The translations under genes were made by a program, and so were the position numbers. Below are positions 26,257 through 34,467 of a DNA stretch of 64,000 nucleotides, in pieces; positions within the stretch are counted from its first letter, which is position 1, and every line of letters starts with the position of its first letter. The DNA is taken from positions 3,472,001 to 3,536,000 of the forward strand of contig NZ_CP085081.1 in assembly GCF_023243115.1 (NCBI RefSeq), read 5' to 3'. The notes under the pieces are model-generated. The model did no database searches, had not been told where the DNA came from, and saw only the letters and a program-made list of their open reading frames with translations. Origin of the DNA: Sediminicoccus sp. KRV36. Lineage in GTDB: Bacteria; Pseudomonadota; Alphaproteobacteria; Acetobacterales; Acetobacteraceae.

Positions 26257-28089
26257 ATGCCGGCCCGCATCGATGACCTGCTGGTCCTCAACGCCAACCT
26301 CAACAAGAGCGACTTCGCGAAGTACCTCCGCGACCGCGAGGCTGTGCTTCCCACCGACTTCGGGGGCTTGGGCGATGGCGTAGCGAACGATCGCGCCGCC
26401 ATCCAGTCCTGCTTTGACCGGGCGTCGGCCGACCAGAAGTTCGCGGTGATCCCGCCAGGCACCTGGAACGTGGGCAGCGGCGTGACCCTCGGCGGTGGCG
26501 CACGCGGGCTGATCATGCGCGGCGTCATCCGCTACACCGGCGCCGCCAATGCGCCGGCCACGGTGCTGACGCTCGGCGATGGCGGCACGACCCGCAACGG
26601 CGAGAAGTTCTATGCCGGGCTGCAGGTGGTGAGGCAGACGCAATCCGACTGGGCCTCCGAGGCCGATATCGGCATCCTGGTCCGCAACATCGACGCCTCG
26701 GTGGTGGAGCTTCGCCTGGTCTCTGGCTTCACGATCGGGATGCGCACGTTGGGCGACGGGCGCGGCGTCGAGGACAGCACCTTCCACCTGCTGCGCATCC
26801 TGAACAACCGCTACGGCCTCGACATCCGCGCCGAGACGGCGACGGCGTGGAACACCTCCATCCGATACTACGGCGGGCACTTCGCCCTCGCCACCGGCAT
26901 CAACCCCACCATCGACCGCTACGGCATCCGCTTCTCGCGCGGCGCCGGCGGCTACAACAACCACAACCGGCACGTCTTCGATGGGCCGAACTTTGAGTTG
27001 CGGCAACTCGATCCGAATGTGGCGATCCCGTTCCTGAACGAGACGGATGGCACGGCCATCATCGGCCGCGCGCTGCGCATGGAGGCGTGCTCGCCGATCG
27101 TGGCGCGGCACACCGGCAGTGCCACCGACTGCGAGTACGAGGTGGCGTGGGCCAACACCTATGCCGTGCGGATCGACTACGCCACGACCGCGGATCGGGC
27201 CGGCAATGCGGTGATCAACCGCCATCGCGCGCCGGCCTCGCGGCTGCTGCGGGTACTGGAGGCGGTGCCGAATCTCCGCGCTGCGGCCTTCCGCCAGAGC
27301 GGCACCGAGATCGGCGTTGAGAAGCTGGCGACGCTGGCGACCTCCACCACCGCGGCGACGACACTGGCGGGGCTGTGCTTCAACGGGCTGGACGGGATCG
27401 CGGCGACGGCGCGTGGGCTGCTGCTGGACGCCAACCGCGGCATGGCCTTCGTGGTGGACACCTCCTCGGCGAAGGAGTTCGCGCTGGCGCATTGGCTGGT
27501 GGGCGGCGTCGATGGCGGGCGGCTCTTTGTGCGGGTGTTCGATGGCGCGGCGAATGTGCGGGAGAACATCGCCGGCGACGTGCTGGCCTCCGGCACCACC
27601 GTGCAGTGGAACGCGCCGGCGAAGGGCTGGAACGCCGGCGCGGTGATGGCAGACGCATCGCTGAACCGGCGGCAGACGATCCGGGTGGGTGCGGGCGTAG
27701 CCTTCGCGCAGGTGGGCATCGTGGGCTTTGACGGGCAGATCGAGCTCGAGGCGCTGCGGCTGTTCGGGCTGCCGGAGGCGGCGCCCGCGGTGCTCTATGC
27801 CTGCCCCTCTGTGCCGATCGGGACGCGCAGCCTGGCGCTGGAAACGACCTGGGACCTGCCGAGCCTCACGGCAGGCGCGACGGCGAACATCGACGTGACC
27901 GTGCCTGGCGCGCGGCGGGGAGACTTTGCCGATGCGTCGCTCGACACGAGCAGCATCGCCTTCGTGCTCGACTGCCATGTGTGGTCGAACAACAGCGTCC
28001 GGGTCACCGCGAGGAACGTCAGCGCGTCGACGGTGGATCTCGCCGCGGCGCCGCTGTCAGTGCAGGTGATGAAGCGAAGGGTGCCGTGA
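26257..28089 (+). CDS. phage tail fibre/tailspike-like protein with beta-helix
   Basis: A 610-residue protein, 12 bases after the tail-tip gene. DFGGLGDGVANDRAAIQSCFDRA followed by IPPGTWNVGSG is the standard beginning of pectate-lyase-like beta-helices in tailspikes and capsule depolymerases; repeated short strands continue to about residue 350. The C-terminal third is likely a trimerisation or receptor-binding region. No catalytic residues can be assigned. It appears intact and may be a relic of the prophage that gave the 24.0-28.1 kb region. Confidence 0.7.
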   Translation: MPARIDDLLVLNANLNKSDFAKYLRDREAVLPTDFGGLGDGVANDRAAIQSCFDRASADQKFAVIPPGTWNVGSGVTLGGGARGLIMRGVIRYTGAANAPATVLTLGDGGTTRNGEKFYAGLQVVRQTQSDWASEADIGILVRNIDASVVELRLVSGFTIGMRTLGDGRGVEDSTFHLLRILNNRYGLDIRAETATAWNTSIRYYGGHFALATGINPTIDRYGIRFSRGAGGYNNHNRHVFDGPNFELRQLDPNVAIPFLNETDGTAIIGRALRMEACSPIVARHTGSATDCEYEVAWANTYAVRIDYATTADRAGNAVINRHRAPASRLLRVLEAVPNLRAAAFRQSGTEIGVEKLATLATSTTAATTLAGLCFNGLDGIAATARGLLLDANRGMAFVVDTSSAKEFALAHWLVGGVDGGRLFVRVFDGAANVRENIAGDVLASGTTVQWNAPAKGWNAGAVMADASLNRRQTIRVGAGVAFAQVGIVGFDGQIELEALRLFGLPEAAPAVLYACPSVPIGTRSLALETTWDLPSLTAGATANIDVTVPGARRGDFADASLDTSSIAFVLDCHVWSNNSVRVTARNVSASTVDLAAAPLSVQVMKRRVP

Positions 28090-28115
28090 CCTGGCCAGCG
28101 TGCGAGGGGAGGATA

Positions 28116-28150
28116 AGCGTGCCCAGCGGTGCCATCATGCTGGGCACGCT
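28116..28150 (+). terminator. strong hairpin after the tail-fibre gene
   Basis: A perfect 12-bp stem AGCGTGCCCAGC with an 11-base loop, 26 bases past the tail-fibre stop, followed by CCATCCCTTT. It probably ends the phage-derived transcript. The remaining bases to 28451 hold no recognisable gene; one minus-strand frame is open there but resembles nothing I know. Confidence 0.55.
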
Positions 28151-28451
28151 CCATCCCTTTCGGCCGGCCTTATGACGGCCAGCCTGGTGGGCACCAGCGG
28201 GTTCGCCGCCATTCCCACCACCGCTCTCGATCTGCCCCTCGTGCAGCGTCTCCGGCGGTCCCCGCGCTTCGGGTCCGGGTCCCCATCGACCGAGAGCATA
28301 AGCAAGCTGCGCCACGTTGGTCACGTTCCGCGATCCGTAGATCAGCCAAGCGTCGCCGGGTCCGCCTCGCGAGGGTGAAGCCAGAGAACCAGCAATCCGG
28401 GCTTCGATAGCGACTGCGGTGGGCGACGCCGCCGCATCGCCGATCTCGGCG

Positions 28452-29135
28452 CTATCCCTGTGTCGCAAGCAATGCCGGCAGCTCGGCAAGGCTACGGATT
28501 TCGTAGTCCGGTATCCCGGGCAGCCGTTCGCGCCGCTGGCTATAGCGATTGCACCACACCACGCGCATGCCGAACGCTGACGCTGCATGCGCATCCCATG
28601 CATTGGAGGATTGGAAGGCAATAGCCTCCGCCGGGACACCGAGCCGGTCGACCGCGCGTTGATAGACCCGAGGGTCCGGCTTGAAGTTGCCGACCTCATC
28701 CACCGAGATCACCGCATCGAAGGCCCCGGCGAGCCCGGCGCCCTCCACCGCGCTTGCCAGCATGTCCGGCGAGCCGTTCGATAGGATGGCGGTGGCAAAG
28801 CCTGCCTCGCGCAGCGCGCGGAGCACGCCAGGCACTTCGGGAAATGTGCCGAGCGTGCGGTACAGATTCATCAGACGCTCGCGCAGTGGCCCGTCTGCCG
28901 GGAGATCAAGTGTCTCCAGCGCGAAGTCCAGGGCGTCGCCGGTGACCTGCCAGAACGGCACGTAGCGGCCCTGCAGCCCGCGCAGCCAGGAGTATTGCAG
29001 CTGCTTGTCGCGCCAAAGCGCGGTCAGCGGACCCGCCTTGTCGCCCAGCACGTCAGCGCAGCCGGCCGCCGCCGAAGCGAAATCGAACAGCGTGCCGTAG
29101 GCATCGAAGACGCAGGCGCGGATGCCGGTCAGCAT
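28452..29135 (-). CDS. type II (S)-2-haloacid dehalogenase (HAD superfamily)
   Basis: A 227-residue hydrolase that would convert L-2-haloacids to D-2-hydroxyacids through an aspartyl ester. Motifs: nucleophile D11 in VFDAYGTLFD, SNGSPDML, KPDPRVYQ and FQSSNAWDAHAASAFGM, the last being the signature of haloacid dehalogenases rather than general phosphatases. It is the last gene of a leftward run from the TetR gene, starting 7 bases after the peroxiredoxin stop. Confidence 0.85.
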   Translation of the reverse strand: MLTGIRACVFDAYGTLFDFASAAAGCADVLGDKAGPLTALWRDKQLQYSWLRGLQGRYVPFWQVTGDALDFALETLDLPADGPLRERLMNLYRTLGTFPEVPGVLRALREAGFATAILSNGSPDMLASAVEGAGLAGAFDAVISVDEVGNFKPDPRVYQRAVDRLGVPAEAIAFQSSNAWDAHAASAFGMRVVWCNRYSQRRERLPGIPDYEIRSLAELPALLATQG

Positions 29136-29142
29136 GGCGCGA

Positions 29143-29664
29143 TCAGACCAGCGTGCCGCGGATCGGGTAGTTCATCTCCTGGATGCGCTTGGCGCCGCGG
29201 GCGATACCCGCGAGGTCCGGCCGCGCGAAGGGCGCGTTGGAAATGTCGATCAGTTGCACTTCGCCCGCCGGGTTGATCAGGAACAGACCGGGCTCGGCGA
29301 AGGGTCGGTCGGTTTCCTGGGCCGAGCGCGGGTTGGAGATATACAGGCCCAGCGCCTGCATCTGCGCGACGGTCAACCCGTAGCCCAGCGGGAAGCGCCA
29401 GCCGAACTCGGCATGGTCGGCCGCAGCCTTCTCCTCCGGATCGGCGGAGATGGCGGCGACTGAGACGCCGGCGGCCTCGAACTCCTCCAGCAGCTTATCG
29501 AGCGTGCCGAGATAGGGCTTGCAGAGAGGGCAATGCTTGCCGCGATAGACGATCAGCAGGCGCCAGCCCGCGGTCGCAGCCGGCGCGATTTCGCCGCCGC
29601 CGAGGCGCGGCACGGTGATCGCGGGAAAGGCCGCGCCGGCGGCAAGCTTCGTGGTGTGGGTCAT
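29143..29664 (-). CDS. peroxiredoxin-like AhpC/TSA family protein
   Basis: A 173-residue thioredoxin-fold protein with the site YRGKHCPLCKPYL (C45, C48), a CxxC in place of the single peroxidatic Cys of classical enzymes, as in a group of uncharacterised peroxiredoxin-like proteins. It may reduce peroxides or act as a thiol oxidoreductase. The ATG at 29662-29664 starts the conserved domain; upstream codons overlap the 3' end of the preceding gene region. It is part of the GST/YghU run. Confidence 0.8.
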   Translation of the reverse strand: MTHTTKLAAGAAFPAITVPRLGGGEIAPAATAGWRLLIVYRGKHCPLCKPYLGTLDKLLEEFEAAGVSVAAISADPEEKAAADHAEFGWRFPLGYGLTVAQMQALGLYISNPRSAQETDRPFAEPGLFLINPAGEVQLIDISNAPFARPDLAGIARGAKRIQEMNYPIRGTLV

Positions 29665-29695
29665 GATCCAGGGCTCCTTGTCGCGTGATGAAACG

Positions 29696-30361
29696 TCACT
29701 CGGCCGCAGCCCGGTGTTCGAGCAGCCGCAATATCTCTTCGGGGTCGGTGCGCTCGCGGTAATCGGTGCGCGTATCGGCGAAGAGGATCGTCCCATCCCT
29801 GCCGATGACATAGGTCGCCGACAGCGGCAGCGACCAGTCGTCCGGTGTGCCGTTCTTGCCGGGGATGTCGAGCTTGAAGCCGTCGTAGACGGTGCGGACC
29901 TCGGCGGTGAAGGCGTAATGGACGCCGAAGGCCTTGGCGACCGTGTGGCCGATGTCGCTGAGCACGGGAAAGCTCAGTTCGTTCTTCGTCGCGGTATCAG
30001 CCACGTCATCCGGCTTCTCCGGGCTGATGGCGACCAGGCTGGCGCCGGCCGCGGCGAGGCGCGGCAACACCGCCTGGTAGGCCTTCAACTCCATGTTGCA
30101 GAACGGGCACCAGCCGCCGCGATAGAAGGTGACGACGACGGCTCCCTTGGTGAGCAGGCTTGCCACGTCGAATTCGGCGCCATGCTGGTCGCTCAGCTGG
30201 ATGGCGGGGGCGCGGTCACCGACCTGCTTTGCGGTCTTTGCGATGCCGCTGGCGGCGAGGTGCGCGACATGCCCGTCCATCACCGCCTGGCGGTCGGTAG
30301 GAACGCGGGCGCGCCAGCCAGCCCCATAGGATTCAAGCTGCTCGGAGAGTGTCTCGGTCAT
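29696..30361 (-). CDS. peroxiredoxin-like AhpC/TSA family protein with N-terminal helical extension
   Basis: A 221-residue protein: about 50 N-terminal residues predicted helical, then an AhpC/TSA domain with FYRGGWCPFCNMEL (C85, C88) and ISPEKPDD. This form occurs widely in proteobacteria as a stress-induced peroxiredoxin-like protein. It is paralogous to its downstream neighbour, with related CxxC sites, suggesting a paired function. Located between the YghU and the second peroxiredoxin gene. Confidence 0.83.
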   Translation of the reverse strand: MTETLSEQLESYGAGWRARVPTDRQAVMDGHVAHLAASGIAKTAKQVGDRAPAIQLSDQHGAEFDVASLLTKGAVVVTFYRGGWCPFCNMELKAYQAVLPRLAAAGASLVAISPEKPDDVADTATKNELSFPVLSDIGHTVAKAFGVHYAFTAEVRTVYDGFKLDIPGKNGTPDDWSLPLSATYVIGRDGTILFADTRTDYRERTDPEEILRLLEHRAAAE

Positions 30362-30414
30362 AGGGTAGGTCCTTCTTGGTTAGACAGAGCGGAGGTGGCG
30401 GCGCTGGGCGGCGC

Positions 30415-31293
30415 TCACGTCGGCGCATCCGCGATCTTGTCCTGCGTGCTGGTCTCGAAATCCCTGGCGTCATGGCGTTCGAGCAACTGCTCATGCGGTT
30501 CGCCGCGCACCCGGTTCACCATGCGTCCGCGCTGCACCGCCGGCCGCGCGAGAATGGTTTCTGCCCAACGTTGGACATGCGTGTAGTCCTGCACGCTCAG
30601 GAACTCCGCCGCGCCATAGGACCAGCCCTTCACCAGGCCGCCATACCAAGGGAAAACCGCGATATCGGCGATCGTGTAGTCGTCTCCGGCGAGGTACGGG
30701 CTTTCGGCCAGCCGCCGGTCGAGCACATCAAGCTGCCGCTTCACCTCCATCGCGAAGCGGTCGATCGCATACTCGATCTTGATCGGCGCGTAGGCGTAGA
30801 AATGGCCGAAGCCGCCCCCCAGATAAGGCGCGCTACCCATCTGCCAGAATAGCCAGTTCAGCGCCTCGGTGCGGGTAGCGATGTCCGTCGGCAGGAACCC
30901 GCCGAACTTCTCCGCTAGATAGAGCAGAATCGAGCCTGATTCGAACACCCGGATCGCCTTCGGTCCGCTTTGGTCCAGCAGAGCGGGGATCTTGGAGTTC
31001 GGATTGACCGCCACGAACCCCGAGCCGAACTGGTCGCCATCGGCGATCTTGATCAGCCAGGCGTCATACTCGGCACCGGTGTGGCCAAGCGCCAGCAACT
31101 CCTCCAGCAGGATCGTGACCTTCACCCCGTTCGGCGTGCCCAGCGAGTAAAGCTGAAGCGGGTGTCGCCCGACCGGCAGTTCCTTGTCATGCGTCGGGCC
31201 TGCAATCGGCCGGTTGATGCTCGCGAAGGCGCCACCATTGGGCTTGGCCCAGGTCCAGACCTTCGGTGGCGTATATGCTGGGGTATCTGCCAT
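30415..31293 (-). CDS. yghU: YghU-type glutathione-dependent disulfide-bond oxidoreductase
   Basis: A 292-residue GST-superfamily protein. The N-terminal extension YTPPKVWTWAKPNGGAFASINRP is specific to the YghU/Nu class, followed by the thioredoxin-like domain (LQLYSLGTPNGVKVTILLEE, NPNSKIPALLD) and the all-helical domain. Family members bind two glutathiones and reduce disulfides or peroxides. The ATG at 31291-31293 gives the normal N terminus. Confidence 0.9.
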   Translation of the reverse strand: MADTPAYTPPKVWTWAKPNGGAFASINRPIAGPTHDKELPVGRHPLQLYSLGTPNGVKVTILLEELLALGHTGAEYDAWLIKIADGDQFGSGFVAVNPNSKIPALLDQSGPKAIRVFESGSILLYLAEKFGGFLPTDIATRTEALNWLFWQMGSAPYLGGGFGHFYAYAPIKIEYAIDRFAMEVKRQLDVLDRRLAESPYLAGDDYTIADIAVFPWYGGLVKGWSYGAAEFLSVQDYTHVQRWAETILARPAVQRGRMVNRVRGEPHEQLLERHDARDFETSTQDKIADAPT

Positions 31294-31322
31294 GTTCGCC
31301 TCCAAACGCGCTCGGGGTGGAT

Positions 31323-32027
31323 CTACGCAGCTGGTGGATAGTTGGACGGGAACAGGTGCCGACGGGCTTCCTCGTCCTGCACCTTCTTGAACTCATGGTC
31401 CTGCCCGACCGCCCTCGCGCGCGCCACGGCGGGGCGGCTGTCGATAGCGGCGAACCAGCGCTTGATGTTCGGATAGGCCGCGAGCGGATCGCCATCGCCT
31501 TTCAGCACGCGCGACGCCCGGTCGATCCAGCCCCAGGCGGAGATGTCGGCGATGGTGAAGCTGTCGCCGACGATGACGTCGCGCCCGGCCAGATGATCTT
31601 CCAGCACTTGGTAGTGGCGTTCCGCCTCGCGCCGGTAGCGGTTGCGCGCATAGTCCAACCCCTCGGGCGCGGCGAACTGGAAATGCACCGCCTGGCCGGA
31701 AAAGGGACCAAGGCCGGTGCCGAGGAAAGCGAGCCAGGAGAGCAGCTCCGGCCTATCCTCCGACGTGCCGAGCAGATTGCCGGTCTTCTCCGCGAGGTAC
31801 AGCAGGATCGCCGTGGAGTCGAAGACGCGCGCTTCCCTGCCGCCCGGCCCCTCCGTATCGACGATGGCCGGCAGCTTGCCGTTGGGATTGACGGCGCGGA
31901 AGGCGGCCAGATGCTGCTCGCCCTTGCTGGTATCGACCGGAACGACCTCATAGGGCAGCCCGGTTTCCTCAAGGAACAGCGAGACCTTGGCGGGGTTGGG
32001 GGTTGGGTGGAAATAGAAGCGGATCAT
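31323..32027 (-). CDS. glutathione S-transferase family protein
   Basis: A 234-residue protein: thioredoxin-like domain with FYFHPTPNPAKVSLFLEE and NPNGKLPAIVD, the glutathione gamma-glutamyl site FDSTAILLYLAEK, then a helical domain with TIADISAWGWIDRA. Likely conjugates glutathione to electrophiles or acts on thiols. It follows the TetR gene by 16 bases and precedes yghU, so all appear co-transcribed. Confidence 0.88.
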   Translation of the reverse strand: MIRFYFHPTPNPAKVSLFLEETGLPYEVVPVDTSKGEQHLAAFRAVNPNGKLPAIVDTEGPGGREARVFDSTAILLYLAEKTGNLLGTSEDRPELLSWLAFLGTGLGPFSGQAVHFQFAAPEGLDYARNRYRREAERHYQVLEDHLAGRDVIVGDSFTIADISAWGWIDRASRVLKGDGDPLAAYPNIKRWFAAIDSRPAVARARAVGQDHEFKKVQDEEARRHLFPSNYPPAA

Positions 32028-32043
32028 GGCGGCGTCTCCTGTG

Positions 32044-32637
32044 TCAGTTTGCGCAGGCTGGTGGATCGAGCAGCGTCAGCGCCTGGCGCGCGGCGCCACG
32101 CAGCAGGGCAGGCTCCGGCCTGGCGCGTGACAGCACGCGCAGGCCCATCACCGTGGTCAGCAGGAGCCGCGCGAGGTCGCGCGCCGAGGGCGCTGCGGTG
32201 ATGCTGCCATCGCGCTGCCCGGCGATGACGCAGCGATGGAAGAAGGCTTCCAGCTCCGCCAACCTTGCCGCGATGACGGCGCCGATCTCCGCATCATGCG
32301 GGGCGACTTCCAGCGCCGAATTGACGAGCAGGCAGCCGCGCGGATCGGCGAGCGAACGCGCCACGATCTCGTTCAGGAAGGTCTCGATGGCCACACGCGG
32401 TGGTTGCCTCGCTTCCAGGCGCTCGATCCGTTCGCGCATGTTCCGGTCGAGGTAGCGGTCGAGACACAACGCGAAAAGCGCGTGCTTGCTGCCGAAGGCG
32501 TTGTAGAGGCTCGCCGGCACAAGCCCCATTGCCTCACCGAGGTCGCGCACCGAGGTCGCGGCGTAGCCCTGCCGCCAAAAGCGGTCGGTTGCGGCGTCGA
32601 GGACCGCGTTGTCGTCGAACTCACGGGCGCGTGCCAT
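32044..32637 (-). CDS. TetR/AcrR family transcriptional regulator
   Basis: A 197-residue repressor type protein. The helix-turn-helix is in the first 55 residues (FWRQGYAATSVRDLGEAMGLVPASLYNAFGSKHALF), with a ligand-binding C-terminal helical domain. It heads a six-gene leftward operon of glutathione and peroxiredoxin genes. A 20-bp near-palindrome lies 21 bases upstream of its start, within the gap shared with the rightward thioredoxin operon, so it probably represses itself and perhaps both operons, with release by an electrophile or oxidant. Confidence 0.9.
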   Translation of the reverse strand: MARAREFDDNAVLDAATDRFWRQGYAATSVRDLGEAMGLVPASLYNAFGSKHALFALCLDRYLDRNMRERIERLEARQPPRVAIETFLNEIVARSLADPRGCLLVNSALEVAPHDAEIGAVIAARLAELEAFFHRCVIAGQRDGSITAAPSARDLARLLLTTVMGLRVLSRARPEPALLRGAARQALTLLDPPACAN

Positions 32638-32657
32638 CAGGAAGCGATATTCCTAAT

Positions 32658-32677
32658 TCTAGAGCGATCGTTTTAGA
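32658..32677. promoter_or_regulatory. palindromic operator candidate between divergent operons
   Basis: TCTAGAGCGATCGTTTTAGA: the halves match at 8 of 10 positions around the centre CGATCG. It lies between the TetR gene (start 32637) and the thioredoxin gene (start 32794), and is clearly more AT-rich than the surrounding sequence. This is the expected form and site of a TetR operator. Confidence 0.6.
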
Positions 32678-32793
32678 ACATCTGCGATTGCCGGCAAGAT
32701 CCAAATTTCTGCTCGGCCCGCGTAACCTTCGATCGAAGTTCAGCGAAGCCGACGCGAGCGGGTGCGCCCGTGTCACTGAGGAGACAGACCGCC

Positions 32794-33195
32794 ATGCCGA
32801 ACCTGCCCCGCCGCCCCCTGCTGGCGGCTCTCGCCTTCAGCTGGGTCGCTGCCGCTGCTTCGACCGCCCGCGCCGCCGAGCGCGCGCCCTGGTCCGACGC
32901 CGCCTTCGCCGCGGCGCAGGCCGCCGGTCGGCCGTTGATTGTCGAAGTCACGGCACCCTGGTGCCCGACCTGCCGCGCCCAGGCGCCGCATGTGGCCGCC
33001 ACCCTGGCGGAGCCGGCGCTGGCAGCAGCGCTGCTGCTCACGGTCGATTTCGACACACAGAAGGACGCGCTTCGCCGCCTCGGCGTGCGGCAGCAATCCA
33101 CGATCATCGCCTTCAACGGCACGCAGGAACGCGGCCGCATCATCGGCGTAACCGACGCGACGCAGATCCGCGACCTGATCCGCCGCGCCGTCTGA
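32794..33195 (+). CDS. exported thioredoxin-like protein
   Basis: A 133-residue protein with a signal peptide (about residues 1-27, ending ARAAE) and a thioredoxin domain with C57-P-T-C60 (TAPWCPTCRAQAP). This resembles the periplasmic C-terminal domain of DsbD, separated as its own gene. The CcdA-like membrane gene follows 10 bases later, so the two likely work as a split DsbD that carries electrons from the cytoplasm to the periplasm. The ATG at 32794 is preceded by GAGGAG; a GTG at 32770 is less likely. Confidence 0.85.
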   Translation: MPNLPRRPLLAALAFSWVAAAASTARAAERAPWSDAAFAAAQAAGRPLIVEVTAPWCPTCRAQAPHVAATLAEPALAAALLLTVDFDTQKDALRRLGVRQQSTIIAFNGTQERGRIIGVTDATQIRDLIRRAV

Positions 33196-33205
33196 GGCCG
33201 CGGCC

Positions 33206-33922
33206 ATGGGATCGTTGTTGCTGGCGGGGCTAGCGGGGATCCTCGCCAGCCTGTCGCCCTGTGTGCTGCCCTTGCTGCCGATCGTGCTCGGTGCCGCGAC
33301 CGCCGAGCATCGCTTGGCACCGTTGGCTTTGGCGGGTGGCCTGGTGATCGGCTTCGCCGGGCTGGGCGTCGTGCTTGGCCTGCTGGCGACCTCGATCGGC
33401 TTCGACCCAGAGGTGCTGCGGATCGGGTCCGCGGTGATGCTGCTGCTGGCGGGCCTCGCCTTGTTGGTCGCGGGCCTCGCCACACGCCTGACCATGGCGG
33501 GCGAAGCGATCATGGCACCGATCTCCGCCCTGGCGCAGCGCATGCCGGCGCAGGGGCTGGGCGGTCAGTTCGGGCTCGGCGTGGTGCTGGGCGTGGCCTG
33601 GGCGCCCTGCACGGGGCCCGCGCTCGGCGCGGCCCTGGGCCTCGCCGCCCAGGCCGGGACAGCGGCGCAGGCGACTCTGGTGATGGCGGCCTTCGCGCTG
33701 GGTGCGGCCCTGCCGCTTCTGGCGCTTGGCACAGTGGCGCGCAGTGCCATGCCGGCGTTGCGTCGGCATCTGGCCAAGGCGGGGGGCTGGGGCCGGCCGG
33801 CGCTGGGCGGCGTGCTGGCACTGGTTGGGGTGGCCATGCTGAGCGGCCTGGATCGCCGGGTAGAGGCGGTGCTGACGGCGGCGCTGCCGGATGGGTGGGT
33901 AGAGTTGATCACTCGATTCTGA
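33206..33922 (+). CDS. CcdA/DsbD-type membrane thiol electron carrier
   Basis: A 238-residue membrane protein with six or more hydrophobic segments. Two conserved cysteine motifs are visible: ASLSPCVLPLLP near residue 19 and VAWAPCTGPALG near residue 133, the pair that shuttles thiol electrons across the membrane. It is the partner of the preceding periplasmic thioredoxin. Confidence 0.88.
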   Translation: MGSLLLAGLAGILASLSPCVLPLLPIVLGAATAEHRLAPLALAGGLVIGFAGLGVVLGLLATSIGFDPEVLRIGSAVMLLLAGLALLVAGLATRLTMAGEAIMAPISALAQRMPAQGLGGQFGLGVVLGVAWAPCTGPALGAALGLAAQAGTAAQATLVMAAFALGAALPLLALGTVARSAMPALRRHLAKAGGWGRPALGGVLALVGVAMLSGLDRRVEAVLTAALPDGWVELITRF

Positions 33923-33992
33923 GAGGCGTCGAGAAGCAGCAGTGCAATATGAACAGGGATGAGTCTTCGACCATGAACCTTACCAGCACCCG

Positions 33993-34466
33993 ATGAGGCG
34001 CCGCACCATCTTCCTCGGCGCGGCGCTCACGATCTTCGCATCCAGCCTTTCCGCGGATGCGCAGCAAGCCGGTCTCGTGACCACGCCAAGCGCGCATGGG
34101 ACCCGCGCAACGCTCGATCGCTTCGCGGCCGCGGTGCGCGAAGCCGGCTGGGTTGTCTTCACCGAGGTGGACCACGCCGCGGCAGCCCGCGATGTCGGCA
34201 TGACGTTGCGTGCGCGCACGGTGGTGCTGTTCGGCAATCCGCGCGCCGGCACGCCGGGCATGGCCGCCCACCCGACGCTCGCCATCGATCTGCCGATGCG
34301 TGTCCTGGTGTGGGAGGACGATCAAGGCCGGACCTTCATCACCCGCAGCACCGGGGCGGATATCGCGGAGCGGGTCTTTGCCCGTCACGGCGTCACCGTC
34401 CCGCCCGAGGGCCAGCGCAGCACCGAGGCCTTCATCGAGACCCTGGTTCGCAAGGCCGCCGAATAG
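33993..34466 (+). CDS. exported DUF302 domain protein (island copy)
   Basis: A 157-residue protein with a signal peptide (MRRRTIFLGAALTIFASSLSADAQQ... region) and one DUF302 domain (REAGWVVFTEVDHAA, VVLFGNPRAGTP, AIDLPMRVLVWED). It is closely related to the core copy at 19548-20039. It lies between CcdA and the YeeE/YedE transporter gene, whose GTG follows one base after its stop, supporting a link to sulfur compound handling. Confidence 0.87.
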   Translation: MRRRTIFLGAALTIFASSLSADAQQAGLVTTPSAHGTRATLDRFAAAVREAGWVVFTEVDHAAAARDVGMTLRARTVVLFGNPRAGTPGMAAHPTLAIDLPMRVLVWEDDQGRTFITRSTGADIAERVFARHGVTVPPEGQRSTEAFIETLVRKAAE

Positions 34467-34467
34467 C

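Noticed and set aside
28160..28450. Minus-strand open frame between the tail-fibre and dehalogenase genes
   Set aside because: It includes a plausible-looking stretch but no start with a ribosome-binding site and no family I recognise, so it is reported only as gene-free DNA.
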